A stretch of 64,000 bases of DNA from Notolepis coatsorum (GCA_963971535.1 OZ020585.1:29806068-29870067), one strand, 5' to 3'. Shown: positions 29,801 through 40,619, counted from the stretch's first letter. The notes: generated by a model not told the origin, from the letters alone. Translations and numbers: made by a program.

Positions 29801-32800
29801 ATGCCCCTCTAGGCTCTAGCTCAGGGGTGGCCAACCAGTCAGAGACTAAGAGCCACAAAGATTACTGTGGTACCACAAAGAGCCACACCATATATACCAG
29901 CGTTTCTCAACCTTTTTTTCAGTCACGGCACCCTTCATGTGTTTATAGGTCCAACCCTCTGGCCTCTGATGCTGCTAATGTCTTTTTTATTTGGGCCTCA
30001 CAGGGTTAACCTCTTAAGCCCGAGCGGTCCGGTACTGGACCGCAAATGACATCAGGCCATAAATCCATCTCTACAGAATGTATGAATTAATGTTGCGTTT
30101 TCTTTTCAAATGTAGCCAAGAGTAAAGACCCTAACCCTGTCAAAACAGCAGTCAAAGTGTATATTTTCAGCATTACGTTTGTTTACCAATGATTGTAACT
30201 GTTATTAGTGAAATATATGATTATAGAAATCTCAGGGCATTGAGTCGGAAACCGGCGCATATTGACGGGAGGAAGTGGCGCAGCCAAAAGTGAGTGTAGT
30301 CTTTTGAAGGAAGAGAAACAAGATTACAAACATCACAAAACAAACTGGTCAGACTACTACTTGACCTTACTCCTAGAACCCACCTCACCCCTGCCCACTT
30401 TGACTACCTAGGATGGCTTAGAGTAGACGACAGAGTACAGCAATTTGCAATGGGCCTGGTCTACAAGATACACTATACGACCCATGTACATGTCAAAATA
30501 CTTCCCAAAGGTCAGTGAATACCACGACCACAACACCAGAGGAAGCTCAACAAATCATGTTAAACCCAGATTCGGCTCAAACAAGGGACTAAACACGTTT
30601 CGCAATTATGCCACATCAATGTGGAACGCCCTACCCACAGCCGTAAAAAATAAAGTGAATCCCTACCCACCTTCAAAACCGCTCTCAAAGAGCACCTACG
30701 GGAGGCTGCAATTCGAAACTGGCCCCCGTAAATGTCCAAACCCCCCCTCCCACCCACCCACCCCCTCCTAATATACAGTTTCCTCCCCCTCGTATGTATA
30801 TATTATCTGTTAGGATCTCTGTTTAACAGTACTGTATATTTGCATATCTTGTATGTCACAAATGTAACAGTACTGTATACCTGTATGTCACAAATGTCAT
30901 GATGAATTGAAAATGGGGGACCCTGATGTAAACAAGACGAAAGTCTTTCTCTGGTCTGCATCACCTTAACAATTGTGTGTATTGAGCCGTACTGTATTGT
31001 ACCCATTCTGCAATCTGTTAATAAAGTTTTCAATCAATTGCGGCTACGTGGCGTAGTGGGCAAGGCGCTCGCCACGAATGACGGAGACGCTGGGCTTGCC
31101 TGTTTGAGCCCAGCGCTCCACATTGCTTTCAGTTTAGCTGGTCGTTCATACTAATACACATTGGCCGTATTAGGGGGTGGGAAACTGATGGGTGGGGATC
31201 GGGCGTTGTGGACAGCGACTCCTACAGGTCGGTTGGTGCGCCTGCGCAGTAGAATCAGGAAGTGTCGGGGGCAGCGTGAGCCTCCCACGCGTTACTCCTC
31301 GCCACTGAGAGATCGAGCTGCGCAGGTGAAAAGATGCGACTGCTGTTACCTCAAGTACCGGAGGGGACTTGTGCTATGTATGACTTAGTCCACATTGCAG
31401 CCGGCTTGTGGGAGGCAAGAAACAGCGTTCGTGACAGGGGAGGGTTGAATTGGATGATACGAAATTGGGATGAGAGAAAATATAGAAAATGGGAGAAAAA
31501 GTGGATAAAAAAAAAAGTTTTCAATCAATCAATCAATGTTATCCTTATTTTGTCTCGCCTTGTTGTTATGATTTCATCTGCTGGAGGCGGCCCGAAACAA
31601 GGCCTGCTGCCGCTCCCTGGGGAACGTCAGGTTTGTGGCGGAGCTGTTCACGCTGAAAATGCTGCCAGGGGCCATCATGCACTACTGCATCGACAAGCTG
31701 CTGGAGAGTCCAGACGAAGAGGCCCTGGAGTGTCTGTGTAAACTACTCTCCACCGTCGGCAAGGACCTGGACACAGAGGATGCCAAGGTAATGCAGGCGT
31801 ACATATAGTCTTAGTAGGTATAAAGAGAATTAAAATGATACATCTTAGATTCAAACTTTACCCCCACTGAAAACTATAACCAAGTGAAACTCAGCACGTC
31901 ACACTGGTTCTCTGTGTGTCTCTCCCAGCCTTGTCTGGATCGATACTTTGACCTGTTGGATAACATCATGAAGGAGAGGAAGACCTCAATCAGAATCCGT
32001 TTCATGCTGCAGGACATCCTGCAGCTAAGAGGGGTAGGAGCTTTAACGTCTTTCCCCACTAGTCTCCTATCAGCCAAGCTCTCATCGTGTTCCTACCCCT
32101 TTGTAGGAGCAGGGAGGTGTATGTCACTTTGTCACCAGTGGTAGTGGGTGTGTGTGTCTGGGGGGGTGGGTGGGTCACCTGGGAAGAAGGGTAATTAATA
32201 TCACCTCTGCCTAGGAACCATTCACCTGTTTGTTTGTTACAAAGAGAGGGTGAGACAGGGTGCCTATATTTCTTTCTTTTTTTTAAGATATGTTTTTTCG
32301 GTTTTTTACAGCTTTTATTGTGGATAGGACAGGCAGAGAGGAAAGTTGGGTGAAGAGATGGGGAGGACATGCAGCATAGGTCCTGGGCCGGATTCGAACC
32401 CAGGATGCTGTCATTACACTGCAAGCGCAGCTACAGTACGTGGTGGGTCACCTGGGAAGAAGGGTAATTAATATCACCTGTGCCTAGGAACCATTCACCT
32501 GTTTGTTTGTTACAGAGAGAGGGGGAGGCAGGGTGCCTATCGTTCTGTTGACCGCGCTACGTTACTCATTTACCATCGAAATCCATATACCATCTGCAAG
32601 AGCATGTAACCGAAGGCTCAAATAAACACCCTTGAACTGCAGCTACGGACTCAGGCTCATTCATTGGACTCGCGTGTCGGACAGATCTCCCTGCCAAAGC
32701 CCTCTCAGCGGCTTTTTAGTTGTCACTTTAAAATAGTCGCTCTACAGTACACCCTTCCTGAGGAGTCGCATGGTCTCCGTATACTTCCTTTTAAGCCTGG

Positions 32801-35760
32801 CTACCAGGCTACTGTACTCTCTCTCCCCAATATTCTTAATTGTATTTTTGTATTTAACCTTTATTTAACCAGGGAAGTCATTAAGAACAAATTCTTAGTT
32901 ACAATGGCAACCTGGCAAAAAAGCACAGCCTGTTGAGGGATTGGGGGCAGGGGGTAAAATAAATACAAAGTTAAAACAGAACAAGATTAAAACAAGTTAA
33001 AACATGGTAAGACAAACAGAGCGAAACAAAAGATTGAAACACACAGATCATTCAAACACAATCTCATAACATGGTAGAAATAACTACACATGTGAACAGA
33101 ACAGCCCTTCAGAACTCTAACCCTATCTGCTTGCTTGCCCACATGTACATGTATGATCGTATGTACCTAATATGTAGTATTATTGTTTGTACATTGTCTG
33201 TACATGTCTGCTGTATATATTTTGCATTATGTGTTTTTAACCTGTTCTTAATGAACTGTATGCCATATATGTTATGCTTTATTTTTTAGCAGCTTTTTAA
33301 CACCAGGCCCAGGGACAACAATTGAACATTAGCTTTGGCTAACACTGTCTCACACATTTACATTTATGTAACACCCTGTTCCACTCGACGGGGTCGGTAC
33401 CGACCCTTTTTGACATTATTATCATATAGGCATATTTTTATGAGTGATGAAAATAATTTGTGATTTTAAAATCAACCGTTTTCAAGTATTAACATCACTA
33501 CTATGTCACAAATGCATGTAGAATGTAAAACGTTAGGTTGGCAATAGTTTAGCAATAGGTTAAAAGTGTACTTATATCATTTTAAGTTTTCTATTTGCGA
33601 TCGTCTATTCTGACCCGGAACCGGAAATGGAAATGTTGAACCATCGGAATTGTAGTTTTTTTGCGGCCATTTTGTATAGGAGATCGCTAGCTATCTGCCA
33701 GCGTTGAAATTTATCCGATCTACACTTCCTGTCACATACTATGGTGGTTCAAAGTTCAGCGTTCTGAATGAATCATATCAATAATTGTTATGATTCGCGA
33801 TAATAAGCTACAAAAGGTAACGTTTTTGACACTATTGTTACCATGTAGGAAGAATTAGATCTGCAATTAGTTTCAAAATGGTTACACTGTGGGGGAAATA
33901 AAATAGTACAGTCGATTACAGTAAATATCAGTATCTGTTATTATGCACGCCTGGTGATACTATATCCAAATTGAACTCGGCCATTTGAAAGATACTATAT
34001 GTATATATATATAAATGTGCGAATTGGCTATAATAAGGTAATGTATAAGCATATATTCTATATTCTATAATAATATTTCAAATTGCATTGGTCCGGATGG
34101 GAGAATTCAGTACTGTATATACAGAACCTTCAGTTTGATCATCTTCCCTTTATTAATTTCCTTAGATCTTTTGTACACATGATCTCAAGAGGGTACTGAA
34201 TGAGCTCAGTGGCAGTTTTTTAAGTTTGGTCATTATTATCATGGTTTTATTCACTGTCAAAGATGAAAAGAAAAATCATAATTCATATTTTCCTTTGTTT
34301 CATCACAATTTAAGCAAGCCTAGTAATAGACACAATATTTCTGACACTGAGAATACATTCATTGAGGTCCATAGATGTTCCTAGATACCAAGAATATGCA
34401 AATAGCCCTTGTAGAAGTGGAGCAATATTCCATTTACCTAGGTATACATTTTATGCAGATTTTCACCTGGGGTGGAACAGGTTTGTGCTGTCCCTGTTCA
34501 AATAAAGTTTAAACTGACTGCTAGTTTAGGAGCAGTTGCACGTGTCAGTATGAATGTCCGTGAAGTGATAGTATCCTTGAAAGCTGATTTGGAGATGAAA
34601 TTGTCCAATTTTAAACTTTTTTGTAAATTGTCCCAGTCTGTGGGCACGGCCAATTACTGAGTGTGTTTTGGGGATTTTCAGCAGGATGAGATTTGTAGAA
34701 TGGGTGTTGTAGACAGCAGGTGCACATTTCAACAAACTACACAGGTAGGGGGGTGGTGACAGACCAAGGGCAGTTTTATAGATTAACATGAACCAGTGTA
34801 TAATCTTTAGATTTGAGTTTGACCGCGGTAGCCTTCTTCTGTGCTCCGCAGAGTAACTGGGTGTCTCTGAGAAGACAGCAGGATCCTAGAACCATTAGGC
34901 AGATGCACCAGGAGGCGCACAGGGAGGATCTGAGGGAGCTGATCAAGGTCCGGCGGCAGCTTCTCTCCAGGAGGAAGGGAGGAGGAGAAGAAGGCTGGAT
35001 GGGAGGATGAGAAGGCTGGATGGGGGGAGGAGAAGGCTGGATGGGAGGAGGAGAAGGCTGGGTGGGAGGAGGAGAAGGCAGGATGGGAGGAGGCCTCGGG
35101 AGCCAGGGCTCACACACCCCAGGAGTCGGCCTGGGGAGCAGGCTCCAGTTTCCAGGCCTGGAGAGCAATGTCCAACTCTCTACCTGTACCACCAGCCAGG
35201 CCGAGAGAGCATCTAACTCCACCCCCTCTACCAACCATTGTCCTGAGACTAAATCTAGCATCACCCTTTCGACCATCCACCGCCATGTGAAAACATCTAG
35301 CTCCACCCCCTCTACCAAACACCACCATGAGAAAACATCTAGCTCCACCCCCTCTACCAAACACCACCATGAGAAAACATCTAGCTCCACCCCCTCTACC
35401 AAACACCACCATGAGAAAACATCTAGCTCCACCCCCTCTACCGTCCACCACCATGAGAAAACATCTAGCTCCACCCCCTCTACCGTCCACCACCATGAGA
35501 AAACATCTAACTCCACCCCCTCTACCGTCCACCACCATGAGAAAACATCTAGCTCCACCCCCTCTACCAAACACCACCATGAGAAAACATCTAACTCCAC
35601 CCCCTCTACCAAACACCACCATGAGAAAACATCTAACTCCACCCCCTCTACCAAACACCACCATGAGAGAACGACGTTTCCACCAGACCGGCAGTATCTT
35701 GCAATCAAGTCAGTGCAGCCAGATCCCAAAGTGATCAGGTTAACGACCCTGTCCAGATAA
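26457..35760 (+). CDS. eIF4G-like MIF4G-domain gene (five exons)
   Basis: eIF4G is the scaffold of cap-binding complex eIF4F; its MIF4G (HEAT) domain binds eIF4A and helps recruit the ribosome. Exons: 26457-26824, 28510-28651, 31587-31787, 31929-32033 and 34852 onward. The order of conserved blocks follows eIF4[121 protein letters not shown]. Phases agree if exon 2 uses the second of two nearby acceptors. No eIF4E-binding motif or C-terminal MA3/W2 domain was found. The last exon meets a TGA at 35008-35010 inside a repeat; the same frame then stays open to TAA at 35758. It may be a short MIF4G protein, a pseudogene in decay, or the middle of a chimeric gene. Confidence 0.75.
27105..27420 (-). 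mobile_element. probable LINE 3'-end fragment
   Basis: It begins ATTATTTTATTGTCAGAGC and continues with ATACGTGAGATGCTTGC, typical of reversed fish LINE tails, followed by AACTATAAACTA-type low-complexity sequence. The rest of 27420-27850 shows nothing recognisable. It lies inside the first eIF4G-like intron. Confidence 0.4.
27865..28340 (-). mobile_element. tRNA-headed SINE with 13-bp TSD
   Basis: Reverse orientation of the 25026 family: it ends (on + strand) GCTGCGCCACCCAGCCGCC and starts with the reversed A-rich tail. Flanking repeats ATAAATCAGCATT lie at 27852-27864 and 28341-28353. It lies in the first eIF4G-like intron. Confidence 0.93.
28510..28651 (+). CDS. eIF4G-like exon 2
   Basis: The acceptor region reads ttcccaggtgag: the first AG (28504) would give an immediate TGA, whereas the second AG (28508-28509) keeps the frame ([19 protein letters not shown]). 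[14 protein letters not shown] matches eIF4G NRCQKEFEKDKDDDE. The donor is gtaaga at 28652, phase 0. Confidence 0.82.
28851..29744. mobile_element. TTAA-bounded element (piggyBac-like), copy 2
   Basis: TTAA at 28847-28850 and 29745-29748. Inverted termini are CACTTTGAGTGCC and GGCACTCAATGTG. It is 894 bp, with no intact ORF. The CACTTT termini are shared with 11745-13156 although the interior differs. Confidence 0.72.
30311..31022 (+). mobile_element. L2-like LINE 3' end with reverse-transcriptase tail
   Basis: Decayed RT C-terminus: [41 protein letters not shown]. The 3' UTR contains GAAAATGGGGGACCCTGATG and ends AATAAAGTTTTCAATCAAT repeats. This tail recurs at 37748, 43196, 52388, 52574, 52826, 54500 and 54903. 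Confidence 0.8.
31039..31513 (+). mobile_element. tRNA-headed SINE inserted in the LINE tail
   Basis: The head GCGGCTACGTGGCGTAGTGG belongs to the same subfamily as 12148-12624; the tail ends GAGAAAAAGTGGATAAAAAA. Exact duplications AAAGTTTTCAATCAAT lie at 31023-31038 and 31514-31529. The LINE tail was the target. Confidence 0.93.
31587..31787 (+). CDS. eIF4G-like exon 3
   Basis: The acceptor is catctgctggag and the donor gtaatg at 31788; 67 codons, phase 0 at both ends. It encodes [16 protein letters not shown] and on to TEDAK, matching eIF4G ARDIARRRSLGNIKF to DFEKAK. About 14 residues of the linker helix found in eIF4G1 are missing between exons 2 and 3. Confidence 0.85.
31929..32033 (+). 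CDS. eIF4G-like exon 4
   Basis: The acceptor is gtgtctctcccag and the donor gtagga at 32034; 35 codons, phase 0. [20 protein letters not shown] then [15 protein letters not shown] match eIF4G PRMDQYFNQM and [13 protein letters not shown]. Confidence 0.88.
32165..32540 (+). repeat. direct duplication of about 95 bp flanking a foreign segment
   Basis: GGTGGGTCACCTGGGAAGAA to about GGGTGCCTAT occurs at 32167-32264 and again at 32440-32541. The 170 bp between contain TTTTATTGTGGATAGGACAG and GGATTCGAACCCAGGATGC, typical of a dispersed fish repeat. The duplication is too long for a normal target site duplication. Confidence 0.75.
33372..34480. mobile_element. unclassified repeat, copy A (partly duplicated at 37998-38860)
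   Basis: From 33950 to about 34405 this intronic sequence matches 37998-38860 in the same order. The edges may be CACCCTGTTCCACTC (33372) and GGGGTGGAACAGG (34470), weak inverted termini. No ORF. It lies in the last eIF4G-like intron. Confidence 0.45.
34852..35760 (+). CDS. eIF4G-like exon 5 with two coding minisatellites and an in-frame TGA
   Basis: The acceptor is tctgtgctccgcag. The exon opens [20 protein letters not shown] then [13 protein letters not shown], matching the end of the eIF4G MIF4G domain ([21 protein letters not shown]). A 21-bp repeat (E-G-W-M-G-G-G) follows with a TGA at 35008-35010 where sister units have GGA. The frame is then open to 35757, through a 42-bp His/Lys/Ser/Thr/Pro repeat, ending RLTTLSR and TAA (35758-35760). 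A GT donor follows at 35762. Read strictly, the protein ends at 35008; the open downstream frame suggests the stop is recent. Confidence 0.65.
35300..35665 (+). repeat. 42-bp minisatellite, nine units, frame-preserving
   Basis: Units contain CTCCACCCCCTCTACC, spaced 42 bp from 35304 to 35640, with diverged units upstream near 35214 and 35262. Because 42 is divisible by three, each open frame stays open across the array on both strands. This explains the long antisense frames of 184 and 317 residues. Confidence 0.93.
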
Positions 35761-36598
35761 AGTAAGTCTGCAAAACTTCAAATATTATTGTGATGTACAT
35801 TGAGTGTACATGTATATAGCGTATCTGAAGGCCCTCTATATGCTGAAGTGACCAAATGTTTCTTTAATGAATCCAGCCTCCCACAACCACCATGGCCCCT
35901 GTGAGTGTGTAATTCCCTACTTGTAATGCAGGGTAGTGGTCATATGGAACTGCATTGGAAACGTACATAAACAGACAAACAAACATTTCACATAACGGTT
36001 TTCCACAGTACAGTACAAACACTAAACTAAATAACATTGGTATCAAACTACAAGGATTACATTCCTACACAAGACATAAAATCATTCATTCACGAATTTC
36101 ATTCTACAGAGTTACAACCATAATCAAATAATAAACAACAAAGCATACCTTGCTGCGCTCTCCAAGGAATCGAAACATAATCCGAAGAGGTCCTTTCTTC
36201 CGTTTAAAACACACAATCATTACATGGGGATACAAAAGGATAAAAAGTCGCACAGAAATACAAAAGCGATACAAAAAGACGCACCAAACTCTCCTGCTGC
36301 CGACTACATCACTTAACAGGCGCTTCCAGCTGTACTGATCTACGGTGCACCAATAGGGACAGATGTATGTAGGCCTACGGGTATCGAACTCCGGTAAAAT
36401 CCCACACGTCATTTCAAGGCATAGATACTGTACATACTGAATATTATTTAGTAAACAGCAAAGGATATTGCCTAGACATGTTTAATCTCAAGTGGTCCAT
36501 TACAATTTACTTTTGTCTGCTAATCACAAATGATTCAACACCCAACCAAGTTAGATGCTGCATATTGCTACTGTTGACATTAATAACATGCAATGTGT

Positions 36599-36625
36599 TT
36601 TTTTTTTTTTTTTTTTTTTTTTTTG
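36599..36625 (+). repeat. poly-T tract
   Basis: A T run of about 27 bases, 70 bp before the acceptor at 36692; possibly the reversed tail of a retroelement. Confidence 0.85.
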
Positions 36626-36692
36626 ACACTGGGCAAATGAAAAGCCAAACGGAACTTTTTCTCTCTCTAAATTTTGCTCTGTTTTTTTCCAG

Positions 36693-36852
36693 GAATTACC
36701 TAATTCTGTTTGGAAACCAAGTGGCTGTGTTCTCCCTGGATCAGTGGCAGAACCATAATGGCGGACATCACAATCGCTTTTCCAACGTCCCAGATGTTCC
36801 CTTTAGAGAAGCCCTGTCCTCTGACTCAGACACATGGGACATAAGGAGATGA
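36693..36852 (+). CDS. orphan terminal exon of an S100PBP-like gene
   Basis: The acceptor is ctctgtttttttccag; the first base completes a codon (phase 2). It reads (R)NYLILFGNQVAVFSLDQW then QNHNGGHHNRFSNVPDVPF and ends at TGA 36850-36852. Human S100PBP has RNYARR...YSLTQWVDRNMRSHHRF directly after WQHPSDLTT. The exon at 59575-59674 ends WQHPSDFTR in phase 2, so the two fit perfectly, yet this exon lies 12 kb upstream of that gene. It is probably the last exon of the 22002 paralog, or a displaced last exon of the second gene. Confidence 0.65.
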
Positions 36853-37710
36853 CGGATGACAGATCACTCACTTTGATGTTCACTTAAAACAAGCACGTTT
36901 GGGTTATGTTACGGACTGTTCCTCATTACTTGCACTATACTGTAGTTGTTTCCAGAGGTGTGGACTCCAGTTACATGACTTGAGACTCCAGTTATAAATG
37001 TTATGACTTCGATGACTCGACTCAACAAAATCATAATAGACTTGTGACTCGACATTGATTTTAACACCAATGACTCCCGACTTCACTCGGACTTGAGCCT
37101 TATGACTCAAAATACTTGATACTCTCCCTAAGCCCAAAATGTTAAAAAAAAATCAATTACAGTTTCAATACGAATCAACTTAATTTCCCTGATTACAGTT
37201 CCACTTCCAGCTGCCAATCAAGTTGCACGGGCAGTGAAGGAAGTTGTGTGTCAGTGCAGAATTATCTAAATTTAATAAACTACTTCAGTAGTAAAGACTT
37301 GACTTATTTGGAACTTTAGTGTAAAGACTTGAGACTTGCTAAACAATGACCTCGTCCCACTTCTGGTTGTTTGTTTCAACAATATTGAAAGACATTTAAC
37401 TGCAGTGCACTGAACAGTGCAATTTAGTTCTTTTTCACTCTTTTTATGTTGAATTTCTGTTCAACATTTTGTCTTTTGGATTATGTTACAGTTTCATATT
37501 GCTTGCACTCTACTGTAGTTCTTTCAACAATATTGAAAGACAATTAACTGCAGTGCACACAACAGTGCAATTTATTTGATTAATTTCACTATTTGAATTG
37601 CATTTCTGTTCAAGTATTTTGTGTGTTAAGAAATGTAACAATGTGAGAGCAGGTGGGGGGGGGGGTATGCTCTCCATTGTGGAATCCCCCTTTGTTGTTT
37701 GTGTTGTCAC

Positions 37711-37905
37711 ATGAATGAATGAATGAATGAATGAATGAATGAATGAATGAATGAATGAATGAATGAAAACTTTATTTAACAGATTGCAGAATGGGTACAA
37801 TACAGTACGACTCAATACATACAATTGTTAAGGGGATGCAGACCAGAGAAAGACGTTTGTCTTGTTTACACCAGGGTCCCCCATTTTCAATTCATAGTGA
37901 CATTT
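37711..37905 (-). mobile_element. LINE 3' tail with (AATG)n end
   Basis: An (AATG)n run at 37711-37767 leads into AACTTTATTTAACAGATTGC and the reverse of the GGGGGACCCTGATG tail. This is the same family as 30311-31022, opposite orientation. Confidence 0.85.
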
Positions 37906-37997
37906 ATGACATACACAACATACATGACATGACATTTATGGCATAGGGACATACATGACATACAGGTATATAGTACTGTTACATTTGTGACATATGA

Positions 37998-38860
37998 TAT
38001 CTGGTGATACTAAATCCAAATTGAACTTGGCCATTTGAAAGATAATATAAGTATATATATAAATGTGCGAATTTGCTATAATAAGGTAATTTATAAGCCG
38101 GCTATTCTATATTCTATAATAATATTTCAAATTGCATTGGTCCGGATGAGAGAATTCAGTACTGTATCTACAGAACCTTCTGTTTAATCATCTTCCCTTT
38201 ATTCATTTCCTTAGATTGTTTGTACACATGATCTCAAGAAGGTTGGGTCTAATCTGTGTCTAATGAATGGGTTCTTGTGTTGGGTTATGTGTTGATTTGG
38301 AATGTCTTTGTCTAGTGGTTATGAGGAGTATGAGTGTATGGAATGTCGTGCTGTTTTTGAGCACGTTTTAGTTTTCTCTGAGATGTCTTCGTTTGTTGTT
38401 ATTGATATTTGTTGTTTTATTGATATTTGTTATTGTTCTATATTAGAAATTTGGCATATTTGTTTGTATGTCTGATTTTGATTGGTTTAATGTTCTATAA
38501 TTGTTTGTATATTTTATTGGTGTTTTATTGATATTTGTTTTGTTTTTAGGTTGTTTTATTGATTATTCTTGTTTAATTTTATATGTTTGGATCCAGACCC
38601 CAGGAAGAATAGTCGCTGCTGAGGCAGTGACGAATGGGGATCTGAAATAAAGAAATAAAGTTACTGAACGAGATCAGTGGCAGTTCTTCATGTCATTATT
38701 AGCATGGTGTTATTCACTGTCAAAGATGCAAAGAAAAATCATAATTCATATTCTCCTTTGTTTCATCACAATTTAAGCAAGCCTAGTAATAGGAATACAT
38801 TCACTGAGGTCTATAGATGTCATGTCCCTAGATACCAATAATATGCAAATGGAACACACA
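37998..38860. mobile_element. unclassified repeat, copy B, split by a LINE tail
   Basis: It matches 33950-34405, but about 420 bp (roughly 38240-38660) is inserted after GATCTCAAGAAGG. The insert ends ACCCCAGGAAGAATAGTCGC, then GGGGATCTGAAATAAAGAAA, the 3' tail typical of fish LINE-1/CR1-type elements. Confidence 0.65.
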
Positions 38861-38879
38861 AGTACTTTTAAAGAAAAGT

Positions 38880-39260
38880 AATTGAATTAACCCATGAAAC
38901 TTTACAAAAAGGAATTAAAGAATGAGTGGATCAGTAATATATCAGTGATGTAGTGAGTGCATGGATGAGTCGGTGTGTGTAAGTGATAAGATGAGAATCA
39001 AAACCAAACAAAAAATCATGGCCAGCTTGGAGGAGAGAGGGAGACAAAATGGAGAAGCCAGTCCATATAGCCTTTGAGCTCAGGTGTGACTCCTCCTCCT
39101 GACACACCTAAATAGGTGTGTCTGATTGCCAGGCTGTGAATGACAGACAGGTTAGCAAACACACACACACACATGTATGTCCCGTAGGGAGGGATGGGGT
39201 TGTCACATGTCACACCAACACCATGTCTACAGCATGATATATGTTGTACTGTTTTTATAA
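38880..39260 (+). other. intergenic, no gene seen
   Basis: AT-rich sequence with a short CA run near 39160; no coding, RNA or clear repeat signature. Confidence 0.5.
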
Positions 39261-39265
39261 CATGA

Positions 39266-39706
39266 TCAGTTTGAGGCCATGTCAGCAGCATGTTAAGTAT
39301 AAGTATAAGTCTTTATTTGTGATCAGATTAACACACACACACATGCGATGGGCGACCCACAGGAACACACACAATGCACTGAGTCGCTGACGAAATGTTC
39401 TCTGCACCTCCCATCCCGTCGTCCTTCCCCCCCAAGGACAGCCGGGAGCAGACAAGGGCTGCAGCGTGCGCTGCGCCCGGGGACCAATCCAAGTGCTCCT
39501 GTCCGTCTTCGTCAGGGACACGACAGCGTTAGCGATCTGTTGCGCATGTTTTTCCATTGGTTTTATCTTATCGGGAGGGGAAACCCTTGCGAGCACGGGG
39601 AGAACATGCAAACTCCACAGAAAGGCCCGGGAGATACCCCACCTGGGTAACTGGCAACACGGCAACCTGGTCCCCAAGCGGGAATCGAACCCAGGACCTT
39701 CTAGCT
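39266..39706 (+). mobile_element. SINE-like repeat flanked by a 28-bp direct repeat
   Basis: It contains GGGGAGAACATGCAAACTCC and GGGAATCGAACCCAGGACCT, a block widely seen in fish repeats. Both sides carry ATATATGTTGTACTGTTTTT followed by ATAACATG (39238-39265 and about 39707-39735), longer than a usual target duplication. Confidence 0.6.
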
Positions 39707-40261
39707 ATATATGTTGTACTGTTTTTATAACATGGTTATGACATCATCATCAACGGCTTCCCTGTACCTTTCTCTTCCCAAGTCAAAAGCCTCAGTGTCA
39801 TTCTGGACGGCTCCCTCTCATTTGCACCACACATTAAAAACATTGATATGGATTCTGTATGAAAAAACATTAGTGAGATTAAAATGTTACTGCAGGGACA
39901 TGAAAAGATTTTTTTGCTGAACTGATTTATATTTTTTCACTTTTAAGGTATAGAAAAGGTATCTTCAAAATGTAAAATCCTACAATGGATATCAAGTTTG
40001 TGAATTAGTGAGAAAACCAAGTGAGCACCGTCTGAGTCAGTTTAGAAAAGCAAATTGCACATACAGAAATAATGAACTACTGCTAAATAAAAAGTTTTTC
40101 ATTCAACAAAGATATGTACATACAAACATTGTTTGAAACCCAGTGTCAAAGTGATGTCTGTACCATTACTCAGCTTACATGTTGTATTGTGAAGCAAAGC
40201 ATCATGATCTTTCATGCTTTTGCAGAAAGAAGACCCCCCCCCACACACACACTTTCTGCCA

Positions 40262-40388
<127 letters not shown>

Positions 40389-40619
40389 TATCTACTTTCC
40401 CAGACAGAGGCTATGGTTATAGCCTGCAGTGAAAATGTTTGCAATAAAGATGCAACATTTGGACATTAAATACATTCAGTTTTAGAAGACAAGTTGGTTG
40501 TCTTTCTTACACCAAACACGCTTATCTACGCTAAATCTACACTTATATGCTTGTTTGTAGGTAGCTTTGATAGCTGAAACAAGACGCATATGGTCCGACT
40601 CCAAACTAGTCTCCAAAAT

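Noticed and set aside
34776..35729. 317-residue antisense frame with a [18 protein letters not shown] repeat
   Set aside because: It is the reverse reading of a 42-bp minisatellite whose length is a multiple of three; no independent start or homology.
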